The translations under genes and the position numbers were made by a program. The notes under the pieces were generated by a model. The model made no database searches. It was not told the DNA's origin and was given only the letters and a program-made list of their open reading frames with translations. A DNA stretch of 64,000 bases from UBA4417 sp964420555. Lineage in GTDB: Bacteria > Bacteroidota > Bacteroidia > Bacteroidales > UBA4417. Where the stretch lies: NCBI GenBank assembly GCA_964420555.1, contig CAYQTT010000003.1, positions 1-64,000 on the forward strand, written 5' to 3'. How positions within the stretch are numbered: position 1 is the first letter of the stretch; each line of letters opens with the position of its first letter. This document shows positions 1-7,284 of this stretch, piece by piece.

Positions 1-281
1 CAGGTTGGGAATAGAGTTACACAGGTTGGGAATACAGTTACACAGGTTGGGAATACAGTTGCACCAGTTGGGAATAGAGTTACACAGGTTGGGAATACAG
101 TTACACAGGTTGGGAATACAGTTACACAGGTTGGGAATAGAGTTGCACAAGTTGGGAATAGAGTTACACTGGTTGGGAATAGAGTTACACTGGTTGGGAA
201 TAGAGTTACACAGGTTAGGAATACAGTTACACGGGTTGGGAATAGAGTTACACGGGTTGGGAATAGAGTTACACAGGTCGG
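1..281. repeat. 21-bp tandem repeat array (about 13 copies)
   Basis: About thirteen direct copies of a 21-bp unit of the type CAGGTTGGGAATAGAGTTAC(A) run from the window edge to about 281. Copies differ at a few fixed positions (ATAGAG versus ATACAG; TTACAC versus TTGCAC; CAGG, CTGG or CGGG). Because 21 is a multiple of three the array is open on the plus strand and would read as a seven-residue repeat (LGIELHR), but there is no recognisable protein around it. I treat it as a non-coding minisatellite; the array may continue left of the window. Confidence 0.9.
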
Positions 282-424
282 GATAAAATGACGGAGTCTA
301 AGTTAATGTAGAACTGGCAGAGCGTAAACCTCGGTCTTTTCCGGTTTTTCTAAGCTATAAAAGTGGTACGTGTTCAAAAAGTATCGAATATATTTTTATT
401 ATTCACAAAAAGAATGTCAGTTTA

Positions 425-454
425 TTGCCAATCTGTCATATGACAAAAAGGCAA
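425..454. promoter_or_regulatory. 30-bp imperfect dyad, candidate operator
   Basis: The core TGTCATATGACA (434-445) is a perfect 12-bp palindrome, and TTGCC (425-429) and GGCAA (450-454) are placed symmetrically around the same centre (439.5), so the site is a two-layered dyad. A second perfect palindrome, TTGTTGCAACAA, follows at 477-488. Both lie in the AT-rich gap between the tandem array and the XRE regulator gene, so they are candidate binding sites for that regulator; this is inference. The rest of 282-607 shows no gene I can support. Confidence 0.45.
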
Positions 455-607
455 ATAATTTACATGTGTTGTTGCATTGTTGCAACAAATAAGTGCAAAA
501 TACAACCTTTGCAGTGCATTAAACACAAGATTTTAACATTTTTTAACATTGGCACGAATGTTGCTGACTTACTCCTCAGTGCAGCAAAAAAATATTTTTT
601 ACAAAAT

Positions 608-638
608 GTTGCATTAGTGTTCAAATGTATTATATTTG
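608..638 (+). promoter_or_regulatory. Bacteroidota-type promoter for the XRE-PIN operon
   Basis: TATATTTG at 631-638 matches the Bacteroidota -7 consensus TAnnTTTG, and GTTG at 608-611, 19 bp upstream, is a three-of-four match to the -33 TTTG element. Transcription would start near 645, about 25 nt before the ATG at 669. Confidence 0.55.
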
Positions 639-668
639 CAGCGCATGAACACCCCTAAAATTTAATCT

Positions 669-1736
669 ATGAAAGAAATATTCAGCAAACGTTTGCTCAA
701 CGCCCGAAAACAAGCGAATCTTTCGCAGGATGAGCTTGTATCGCTGATAGAAGGAAAAGTTAAAAAAACAGCCATTGCCAAGTACGAACGCGGCGAAATG
801 ATGGCTGATGCTGATGTGGTTGTAGCTCTTGCGAAAGCACTGAACCAAAGGGTTGATTATTTTTATCGCCCGTTTACTGTCGGAATCGCCAACATTGAGT
901 TCAGGGCTAAAGCCAGTTTGGGCACCCGGAAGGAAGAATCGTTGAGGCAGTTAATTGCTTCGCGCATTGAGCGGTATATCGAATTGGAACAACTCCTTAA
1001 TGTTTCGGCCCCTTTCGTAAATCCGCTGAGCGAATTAACAATTGCTTCGCCGGAAGACGCCGAAAAGGCAGCCAAAGCGCTGAACAAAGCCTGGGAACTG
1101 GGTTCCGATGCCCTGGGCAAAGTGCTGGGTATACTCGAAGATAACGGGATAAAAGTAATAGAAATAGAAGCCGATGCCGGTTTCGACGGCTATTCGGCCC
1201 TGGTTAACGATAACATCCCTGTAATTGTGCTGCGCAGCAACAACAATACTACGGAGCGAAAACGCATAACCGCATTGCACGAGCTGGCTCATTTAATCCT
1301 GCGGTTTGCTCCCGGATTATCGCCAAACGAAAAGGAACGACTGTGCACGCGCTTTGCAGGAGCCCTGCTGTTGCCGGCCGAAAACCTGTATAGCGGATTG
1401 GGAAGATTCCGTTCGTCCATTTCGGGTTACGAACTGGGTTTGTTAAAGGATAAGTATGGTATATCGGCTTTGGCTATTGTTGTACGTGCCTACCAGTTGA
1501 ATGTGATTACAAATTTTATACAAATAAAACTCATTAATTATTGCCGCAAAACGCTTCTCGAAACCCATATAGGGTCCAACAACAGCAGCGACAATTCGAG
1601 CCGTTTCGAACTATTGTTAACACGTGCTTTAACCGAAGATATGATATCGCAAAACAAGGCTGCCGAGCTGGCCTTTATGAAGCTCGACGATTTTTTAACC
1701 AAATACCACTTCAATGACAAAGTTGATGACTATTGA
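669..1736 (+). CDS. XRE-family regulator fused to ImmA/IrrE-type metallopeptidase
   Basis: A 355-residue protein with two recognisable parts. Residues about 5-65 form an XRE/Cro-type helix-turn-helix (LLNARKQANLSQDELVS followed by AIAKYERGEMMADADVV). Residues about 150-260 are an ImmA/IrrE (COG2856) domain with the zinc-protease motif HELAH (His204, Glu205, His208). Proteins of this architecture act as cytoplasmic repressors or anti-repressors that respond to stress or mobile elements, the peptidase cleaving a regulator. The gene overlaps the next gene, which encodes a PIN-domain protein, so the two are likely co-translated. A promoter and two palindromes upstream suggest autoregulation. The family call is firm; the biological role is inference. 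Confidence 0.9.
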   Translation: MKEIFSKRLLNARKQANLSQDELVSLIEGKVKKTAIAKYERGEMMADADVVVALAKALNQRVDYFYRPFTVGIANIEFRAKASLGTRKEESLRQLIASRIERYIELEQLLNVSAPFVNPLSELTIASPEDAEKAAKALNKAWELGSDALGKVLGILEDNGIKVIEIEADAGFDGYSALVNDNIPVIVLRSNNNTTERKRITALHELAHLILRFAPGLSPNEKERLCTRFAGALLLPAENLYSGLGRFRSSISGYELGLLKDKYGISALAIVVRAYQLNVITNFIQIKLINYCRKTLLETHIGSNNSSDNSSRFELLLTRALTEDMISQNKAAELAFMKLDDFLTKYHFNDKVDDY

Positions 1737-2235
1737 TTCCGTATTCGTAAGGGATTTTAGCCGGCTCGGGCTATTATCCACTTTTCTTAGCCTCAGTTCG
1801 CACATACAAACCTCGTGTACGGCTTGCGATTGTATCAGAATTCCTCACGGAGTTGACACACACAATGGCCCGTTACAGGGTAAATTGTATATGGCAACTC
1901 TTACTAACGAAGATATGGATAAAGCATTGGTCATGGGCCTTGAATTCAATGGTCTTACATTTGATGATGCAACAGTAATCTATTTAGCTCGCCGGGATGG
2001 GACCATACTCATTACCGGCGATTCGTTTGTTGGCAGAGTTGCCGCTTCGTTAAAAATAACCGTGCACGATTACCTCTGGGCTTTCGAACAGATGGTATAT
2101 TCCGGTTTACTTTCGGAAAATGAAGCACGTGTTAAATACAAGCAACTTGCTACTTCGGTTAACAGGTACATGCATCGGAGAGATCCTGCCAAAGCCTTGC
2201 GTGAAGCCTCACTGGAATATAAAAAAACTGCTTAA
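1714..2235 (+). CDS. PIN-domain protein, probable ribonuclease toxin-like partner
   Basis: A 173-residue protein read from ATG 1714 (an in-frame ATG at 1726, giving MTIDSVFV, is equally plausible); it overlaps the end of the XRE-ImmA/IrrE gene by 11-23 nt. The pattern is that of a PIN nuclease: an early Asp (Asp8) followed by a helix (VRDFSRLGLLSTFL), then GLTFDDATVIYLAR (Asp84/Asp85), then ILITGDSF (Asp103), then VHDYLWAFEQMVYSGLLSE, which is typical of PIN proteins ending in a helical tail. The usual second acidic residue (Glu) is not obvious; Asp39 is the nearest candidate. PIN proteins are metal-dependent RNases and often toxins. Pairing with an XRE-COG2856 protein resembles predicted toxin-antitoxin-like modules, but toxicity is not shown by the sequence. 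Confidence 0.7.
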   Translation: MTKLMTIDSVFVRDFSRLGLLSTFLSLSSHIQTSCTACDCIRIPHGVDTHNGPLQGKLYMATLTNEDMDKALVMGLEFNGLTFDDATVIYLARRDGTILITGDSFVGRVAASLKITVHDYLWAFEQMVYSGLLSENEARVKYKQLATSVNRYMHRRDPAKALREASLEYKKTA

Positions 2236-2247
2236 CCAATCCGTACA

Positions 2248-2592
2248 ATGAATTTTAAACAGTCCATACATCAGTTTAAAAAGATTCTGCGTGAATACGA
2301 AACAGAAGATGTGTCTGTATTTACAAACGAAGGGTACGGGTATTTAATTGAATACACCAGCGCTGAATATACTGAGGCGCATATTGAGTATGCTATCGAA
2401 CAACTGATCCGCGAAGTTTCAGAATTCGATTTATCAGTTATCAGCTTAATTGGTTTGCGACAGAGCTATTGGATGTTGCGCAAACCTCTTTCACTTTACG
2501 CGAAGCTATTCGACGAACGAATATTTACTATGAAATTATTAGGCAAACCATCCCCCGGTTTACCTCCGCCTAGCCTCCTTGCAGTATTATAA
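2248..2592 (+). CDS. small hypothetical protein, third gene of the XRE-PIN operon
   Basis: A 114-residue protein starting 12 nt after the PIN gene stop, so probably in the same transcript. I do not recognise the family. It has no signal peptide or membrane segment; the first 90 residues look mixed alpha/beta and acidic (YETEDVSVF, EYTSAEYTEAHIEY), and the C-terminus is proline-rich (KPSPGLPPPSLL). Spacing and position argue that it is real and belongs to the module, perhaps as an accessory factor, but no function can be given. Confidence 0.6.
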   Translation: MNFKQSIHQFKKILREYETEDVSVFTNEGYGYLIEYTSAEYTEAHIEYAIEQLIREVSEFDLSVISLIGLRQSYWMLRKPLSLYAKLFDERIFTMKLLGKPSPGLPPPSLLAVL

Positions 2593-2726
2593 TCCCTCAG
2601 TGGTTAGGGTAAAACCACAAATCAATTTCTTTTTTTTAAAAAACAAGTAACCGGTGCGCCTGGATAAAATTCAGCGGATGCTGAACATATAGTGCGTAAA
2701 CGTTTACTCCTAAAAATAATAATACC

Positions 2727-3665
2727 ATGAAAACCCTGATAAAAAAATCAGATAAATTTAACGTTGTTGCTGTAGTTCTAACAAATAATCCTGAACCGCT
2801 CGAAGGCTTTTCGGAGATCATCGACGCAAGGGAATTATTTATAAGTAAAAAAAGCCGGATATCGGTATTACTTACCACACTTAACAAACCCATAACAGAG
2901 GTGCACTCGACTAAGATGGATAGCAGGAATAAACTGCGTTCACTACTTAAACTCGCAATTGGCACCGGTATTACAGTGGCTACCAGGCAAAAAAACCAGC
3001 CTCTGTTACTCGCATTGAAAAACTATAAGAAAATTCTTTCGAAAACCAATACACACGATCTGCCCGACATGGCAAGCCGTGTATGTGACGAACTGGAGCA
3101 GCACCAAACTTTAGCTGCCAGTGCCGGCCTTACAGCTGAGAAACTGGCTGAGTTAAAAAGTCTCACAACCAGTTTCCGCGAAATCATCGAAGGAACCGAC
3201 TATGAGTTTAGTACTCGTAAAGCAGCCCGTAAGGAATTGAAGGAGTTATATACTGATTGTCACAATTTGCTAAATAATGAGTTAGACCCGTTTGTAGAGC
3301 ATTGTAAGGACACGTTTCCCGACTTTTACAATGCATATACCACCGCCCGTAACAGGAAAAAGTACAGCAGGAAAAAGAAAGCTGTCCCGGCCCTTACAGC
3401 CGATGTTACCGGTACAGTTACTGACAGTGTTACCTCACAACCCGTTGAGGGCGCAATAATCAGCCTGCTTCAAACCGAAACAGTAGTTGAAACGGATGAA
3501 GATGGCTACTACGAAATTGACGAAATAACGGCAGGTACAATTAATGTGGGTTGCCATGCACCAGGCTACCTTGTACCCGATAACGTAGCAGCAGCTCCGA
3601 AAGCCGGCGAATCGCTGGTAATTGATTTCGTGCTGGTTCCCCAGCCTGTTGCAGTCACCGTTTAA
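2727..3665 (+). CDS. hypothetical protein with C-terminal carboxypeptidase-regulatory-like domain
   Basis: A 312-residue protein with two parts. Residues 1-220 are mainly helical, lysine-rich and of unknown family (a basic run RNRKKYSRKKK at about 210-220 marks the boundary). Residues about 225-310 form a CarboxypepD_reg-like beta-sandwich (VTGTVTDSVTSQPVEGAIIS, then DEDGYYEIDEITAGTINV), a module usually found in exported or TonB-dependent proteins of Bacteroidota. There is no signal peptide at the chosen ATG, so a cytoplasmic location is predicted, which is unusual for this domain. It sits 134 bp after the XRE-PIN operon and may be independent. A 12-bp hairpin follows. Confidence 0.75.
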   Translation: MKTLIKKSDKFNVVAVVLTNNPEPLEGFSEIIDARELFISKKSRISVLLTTLNKPITEVHSTKMDSRNKLRSLLKLAIGTGITVATRQKNQPLLLALKNYKKILSKTNTHDLPDMASRVCDELEQHQTLAASAGLTAEKLAELKSLTTSFREIIEGTDYEFSTRKAARKELKELYTDCHNLLNNELDPFVEHCKDTFPDFYNAYTTARNRKKYSRKKKAVPALTADVTGTVTDSVTSQPVEGAIISLLQTETVVETDEDGYYEIDEITAGTINVGCHAPGYLVPDNVAAAPKAGESLVIDFVLVPQPVAVTV

Positions 3666-3700
3666 CAGGCACTGGTTCTTTTTAAACTTTAATTAGTATT

Positions 3701-3734
3701 ACAAGTGCAGCCCGGGAAACCAGGCTGCACTTGT
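3701..3734. terminator. 12-bp perfect hairpin after the CarboxypepD_reg gene
   Basis: ACAAGTGCAGCC (3701-3712) pairs perfectly with GGCTGCACTTGT (3723-3734) around a 10-nt loop. There is no clear T-run on either side, so it may terminate weakly or stabilise the 3' end. Confidence 0.45.
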
Positions 3735-4044
3735 GATTAATATATGGTGTTTTCATCGTGTGGCAAAATATGATCATGGGGGACCAGGTGTCTTATTTTC
3801 TCAACGAGACAAACTATATCGTACTCTCCTTCTTTTAATCCTGATCCTTTAAACAAGCTCGCTATGTTTACTAGCATGCTGACCATTTGCAAATTAAACG
3901 CCTTGCGCCTTTGAGGTGATTCAGAAAGCACTGCATCAAAAAATCGTTGTTTCAAACAAATTAAAAATATTATTGTTTATTCAAATTAAAATCCAGATAA
4001 ACTTTGGGTTAAAACAAATAAATTAACCATTTAAATTATTCTCA
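3735..4044. other. intergenic region without a supported gene
   Basis: About 310 bp. A 72-codon minus-strand frame (3737-3955) begins with TTG and matches no family I know, so I do not annotate it. The stretch just before 4045 is AT-rich and contains TAAACTTTG, close to but not matching a -7 box. Confidence 0.4.
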
Positions 4045-4452
4045 ATGAAAAAATCTATTTTACTACTTGCATTTTTTGTGAGTGTGCTTGCTCTGAGTTC
4101 AGTGGCTCAGAAAAAAGGAACAATTGTCGTAAATGCCAGCTATAAAGGCATTGTTGAAGGGTATGACCACATTAATAAAACTATGGTTTATGTTGACGGC
4201 GAGTTGGCCGGCGAAACTTCAGAACTGGTTCAGTCGAAACCAAATTCTTGTACTGTAAAAGTTCCCCGCGGGAGCCACAATATCCGCGTGGTAAATATGG
4301 CTTACTTTGAAGGTAACTGGGAAGAACACACAATTGCAAATGAATATTCGCTGGATGCACTTTATGAAGGTCCAATCAATCTTAAAAAGAAACTTACTCT
4401 TAATCTCGTTTTTGATATTGACAAAGAAACTACAATTGCAAAGCTAAAATAA
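4045..4452 (+). CDS. small secreted hypothetical protein
   Basis: A 135-residue protein with a clear N-terminal signal peptide (MKKSILLLAFFVSVLALSSVAQ, cleavage expected after about residue 22). The mature part is a small beta-rich domain with KTMVYVDGELAGETSE and KVPRGSHNIRVVN, which resembles the carbohydrate-binding-like/PEGA-style surface modules only in a general way. Predicted to be periplasmic. It is a single gene ending in a strong bidirectional terminator. I do not recognise the family. Confidence 0.75.
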   Translation: MKKSILLLAFFVSVLALSSVAQKKGTIVVNASYKGIVEGYDHINKTMVYVDGELAGETSELVQSKPNSCTVKVPRGSHNIRVVNMAYFEGNWEEHTIANEYSLDALYEGPINLKKKLTLNLVFDIDKETTIAKLK

Positions 4453-4474
4453 ACTGAAAAACAGAAAATACACT

Positions 4475-4508
4475 AAAGCCTGAATACTAATACTATTCAG
4501 GCTTTTTT
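4475..4508. terminator. bidirectional rho-independent terminator
   Basis: AAAGCCTGAATA (4475-4486) pairs perfectly with TATTCAGGCTTT (4494-4505), with a 7-nt loop and a T-run to 4508. It separates convergent genes; the stop codon of the minus-strand methyltransferase begins at 4495, at the edge of the loop and the right stem arm. Confidence 0.85.
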
Positions 4509-5155
4509 CGTGCTATCGTAATTCCATCGCGCAATGGCAGAAGTATATTTTCGACACCTGCATGCTGCTGAATGTATGTATTAAATTTTACTATACCGGC
4601 AGTTTCGCGATCGGTTTCCGCGCCTGGTTCAATCACCCGGCCATACCATAACGTATTGTCAGCCAATATATAACCACCTGGTTTAACTTTTGATAATACC
4701 AGGTCGAAATAAGTGATATAACTTTCCTTATCGGCATCAATAAAAACCAGGTCGAAAGGACCCTGAAGATTTTCGATAATTTCGGTCGCATTGCCGGTAA
4801 GCATCACAATTTTTTCTTCCAGACCGGCTTCCTTAAAAAAAGGTGCTGCAAAATCCTCCATTTCCGGGTTTATATCTATGGTATAGAGTTTGCCTCGGGG
4901 CTGCAGCCCAAGGGCCAGACAAATAGCTGAATATCCGGTAAATGTGCCAATTTCGAGAATTGTTTCCGGCTGTATCATGCGGCTTATCATCTGAAGAAAT
5001 GTTCCCTGCAGGTGCCCCGAAAGCATTTGCGGCATATGCGTACGCAAATGTGTTGCCCGCGAAAGCTTTGCAAGTACAGGCAATTCAGCCGTGGTATGAT
5101 TTACAGCGTATTTCTCAAGGCCGGGTTTTAACAATCCTTCGTCAAATTCATTCAT
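4493..5155 (-). CDS. O-methyltransferase, caffeoyl-CoA/catechol OMT-like family
   Basis: A 220-residue SAM-dependent methyltransferase of the COG4122 type. The SAM-binding motif ILEIGTFTGYSAICLA lies at about residues 60-75, the acidic loop TIDINPE at about 90-97, the metal-binding pattern FIDADKESY at about 138-146, and GGYILADNTLWYG at about 159-171. Family members transfer a methyl group from SAM to catechol-type hydroxyls with a divalent cation. Its start codon overlaps the stop codon of the upstream M16 peptidase (TAATG), implying translational coupling. The substrate cannot be deduced. Confidence 0.9.
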   Translation of the reverse strand: MNEFDEGLLKPGLEKYAVNHTTAELPVLAKLSRATHLRTHMPQMLSGHLQGTFLQMISRMIQPETILEIGTFTGYSAICLALGLQPRGKLYTIDINPEMEDFAAPFFKEAGLEEKIVMLTGNATEIIENLQGPFDLVFIDADKESYITYFDLVLSKVKPGGYILADNTLWYGRVIEPGAETDRETAGIVKFNTYIQQHAGVENILLPLRDGITIARKKPE

Positions 5156-6393
5156 TATCTGCTGGTTTTCTGGTTGTTAAAAATTAAAGTGCTGAGTTGC
5201 GAAGGTTCAAAAAACTCGTTGGCAAGGTCCGAAATATCTGATGCAGTAATGTTATCAATTTTGCGGTAAATTTCTTCAACAGGATCAACTTTCCCATACA
5301 CGATCATATTTTTTCCCATGGCTAACATCTCGTTCTGATGCGATTCGAGTGAAATGGCTAATTGCCCTTTGAGCTGTTTTTGTGCGGTATGCAAACGTGC
5401 AGGGGAGAGTTTTACCTCCCGCAATTTCTTTAATTCCATGTGAATCAAATCTATAGCTTTTGGCATGAGCACATCATCAGTACCACAATAAATGCTGAAT
5501 AAACCGGTGTCCGAAAAAGGTTGGTAATTCGATTCGAGGTTGTAAGCAATGCCGTTGCGTTCGCGGAGGGTGATATTGAGCCTCGAATTCATGGCCGGTC
5601 CGCCCAGAATATTATTTAGCAGTGCCATGGAATACCTGCGTTCGTCGTGCGCGCTGCAAGCAATATTTCCGATTACAGCATGTGCCTGGTGCCTCGAATA
5701 TTTACGGGTAGCAACGGAAGGAATATAACTCCCGAAAGGTGTGCGATGTAATTGGGAATTATTTGAAATCTCAGGAAGAAAAAACTTCTCTGCAACAGCA
5801 ATGGCCGTTTTGAGCGGGATATTTGCCACCGAGCTGATTACAATGCGTGAAGTGACATAATTTGCATCCCTGAAACTCATAATATCATTGCGGGTAAAAC
5901 GCTTAAGTTTCGAACGGGTGCCAAGGATATTCCGACCCAAAGGATGATCCCTGAAAATCATTTCGTCAAATTCATCATGTATCCATTCGGCGGGATTATC
6001 CTTGTAGGAATTTATCTCGTCCATAACCACCGCCTTTTCCTTTTCAATCTCTTTTTCAGGAAAAACCGAGTGAAAAACAATATCGGAGAGCAATTCGGCG
6101 GCACGCTGGTAGTAGCGTCCCTGAATGGAAGCATATACGCTGGTGTCTTCTTTGGTTGTAAATGCATTGAGATCGGCACCCACGTTTTCGAGGCGGCTCA
6201 GCACCTGATAATTGCTTCGTTTAAGCGTTCCTTTAAAAATAAGATGTTCGATAAAATGAGCCATCCCCTGCTGCTCAGGCCTTTCGTCGCGCGATCCTGC
6301 ATTAATAATAACTCCGATATGAGCCACACCTCCGCGCTGTTGCCGGTGAACAAGTCGTAATCCATTGGGAAATTCGTGGTATTGGTAGGGCAT
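5155..6393 (-). CDS. M16-family zinc peptidase (processing-protease-like)
   Basis: About 412 residues from the ATG at 6393. The inverted zinc motif HFIEH (in GMAHFIEHLIFKG) near residues 46-50 and the downstream acidic segment EKAVVMDEINSY are typical of M16B peptidases related to mitochondrial processing peptidase and PqqL/YmxG. A longer frame exists to 6459 but it starts with TTG and its first 22 codons lie in low-complexity repeat sequence, so I prefer MPYQYHEFPNGL, where homology to the family begins. No signal peptide is visible, so it is probably cytoplasmic. Coupled to the O-methyltransferase. The substrate is unknown. Confidence 0.9.
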   Translation of the reverse strand: MPYQYHEFPNGLRLVHRQQRGGVAHIGVIINAGSRDERPEQQGMAHFIEHLIFKGTLKRSNYQVLSRLENVGADLNAFTTKEDTSVYASIQGRYYQRAAELLSDIVFHSVFPEKEIEKEKAVVMDEINSYKDNPAEWIHDEFDEMIFRDHPLGRNILGTRSKLKRFTRNDIMSFRDANYVTSRIVISSVANIPLKTAIAVAEKFFLPEISNNSQLHRTPFGSYIPSVATRKYSRHQAHAVIGNIACSAHDERRYSMALLNNILGGPAMNSRLNITLRERNGIAYNLESNYQPFSDTGLFSIYCGTDDVLMPKAIDLIHMELKKLREVKLSPARLHTAQKQLKGQLAISLESHQNEMLAMGKNMIVYGKVDPVEEIYRKIDNITASDISDLANEFFEPSQLSTLIFNNQKTSR

Positions 6394-6590
6394 GGGAAGG
6401 GTTTCGGGTTGGAAGGGTTTCGGGTTTGAAGGGTTCAATGCTTCGCGTTCTATGTTCAAAGTTCAATGCTGCGCGTTCAAGGGTTTAAACTCGAAGGTTT
6501 CTGGTTTGGAAGGGTTTTTGGTTTAGCTTCGCTGAGCTCGCTTCGCTCGGTTCAGGTTTCAAGTTTCTGGTTTCAGTTAACGAAGGAAAC
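6394..6590. repeat. low-complexity GGGTTTCGGGTTT / GGTTCAATGC repeats
   Basis: Irregular repeats of GAAGGGTTTCGGGTT, GGTTCAATGCTTCGCG and TTCGCTGAGCTCGCTTCGCT fill the gap upstream of the M16 gene. They look like intergenic repeat debris. The two partial copies of TTCAATGCTKCGCGTTC at about 6434-6480 are nearly identical. Confidence 0.6.
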
Positions 6591-6591
6591 T

Positions 6592-6663
6592 CTTCAATCC
6601 CGTCAATCTCTTCAATCCCTTCAATCTCTTTAATCCCTTCAATCTCTTCAATCTCTTCAAACC
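6592..6663. repeat. 9-bp tandem repeat, eight copies
   Basis: Eight consecutive units of CTTCAATCC or CTTCAATCT with single-base variants, ending 1 bp before the stop codon of the GldN-like gene on the minus strand (stop at 6665-6667). A slipped-strand-type microsatellite. Confidence 0.85.
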
Positions 6664-6664
6664 C

Positions 6665-7228
6665 CTATTTCAACTCCATTTCCTCCGGATATTTATCGTC
6701 GAAAAACACCCAGAAAAGAGGTTTGTAACCACGTAGTTCACCAGTTTCGGAGTAGCGCTCGGCAAGGGGACAAATTCCGGCAACTTTTTTAGTGAATGCC
6801 AGCGTTTTTTCATCCATCTGCCACTCTTCGAGGAAACGAAGTTTTGTAATATCGGCAAGCATGATTTCGCTCACAAGCACTGTATCCACCAGGTCGTAAG
6901 GTGGTGTTGACCTCTCGACACTAACAGTATCAACCCTTTTCATCATCGATTTGATTTCTTCGGCGGAAAAAGGCTTATAACTTAAAAAATCATATGCTTT
7001 TACTTTGCCTTCCGTTACCTGCAACATAATATCTTTAACAAGTTTTTCGCGGTTGCTGCCTTCAATATTCTGAACCCACCAGTCCATATCGGGATCGGAA
7101 TTCCGGATAAAAACATCATACTGTATGCGTTTCGTTACCACGTTATTACCCGATTTCTCTTTATTGCGGCACGAAGGGGCTAACGCAGCAATTGTCAAAA
7201 TCAATACTAAAAATGTGATTTTCTTCAT
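6665..7228 (-). CDS. GldN/PorN-like lipoprotein, stand-alone
   Basis: A 187-residue protein with a lipoprotein signal peptide (lipobox APSC, Cys20). The mature part shows the GldN/PorN pattern: REKLVKDIMLQVTEGKVKAYDF (about residues 60-82), a KSMMKRVDTV segment, then LRFLEEWQMDEKT, VAGICPLAERY and RGYKPLFWVFF near the C-terminus, which parallel the IkEDWyFD, IGIaP and FWVyyP blocks of GldN. GldN/PorN is part of the T9SS ring with GldK. Here it is a single gene outside a gldKLMN cluster, and it is lipidated, so it may be a divergent paralogue. The homology is by eye; the role is inference. A TACTTTTG -7 box precedes it. Confidence 0.65.
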   Translation of the reverse strand: MKKITFLVLILTIAALAPSCRNKEKSGNNVVTKRIQYDVFIRNSDPDMDWWVQNIEGSNREKLVKDIMLQVTEGKVKAYDFLSYKPFSAEEIKSMMKRVDTVSVERSTPPYDLVDTVLVSEIMLADITKLRFLEEWQMDEKTLAFTKKVAGICPLAERYSETGELRGYKPLFWVFFDDKYPEEMELK

Positions 7229-7247
7229 GTTTTGATTTTTATTTGTG

Positions 7248-7255
7248 CAAAAGTA
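7248..7255 (-). promoter_or_regulatory. -7 element of the GldN-like gene
   Basis: On the minus strand TACTTTTG matches TAnnTTTG, 20 nt upstream of the ATG; no good -33 TTTG is visible. Confidence 0.4.
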
Positions 7256-7284
7256 TCAAATTTGCAATATAACGACATAGCAGT

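Noticed and set aside
5..286. 93-codon frame across the 21-bp repeat array
   Set aside because: It is an artefact of a 21-bp period; no start signal, no family, and the composition does not resemble neighbouring genes.
425..658. 77-codon plus-strand frame upstream of the XRE gene
   Set aside because: It has unusual, cysteine-rich content, no known family, and contains the dyads and promoter of the next gene.
3737..3955. 72-codon minus-strand frame
   Set aside because: TTG start, no family resemblance, and the stop abuts a hairpin; too weak to annotate.
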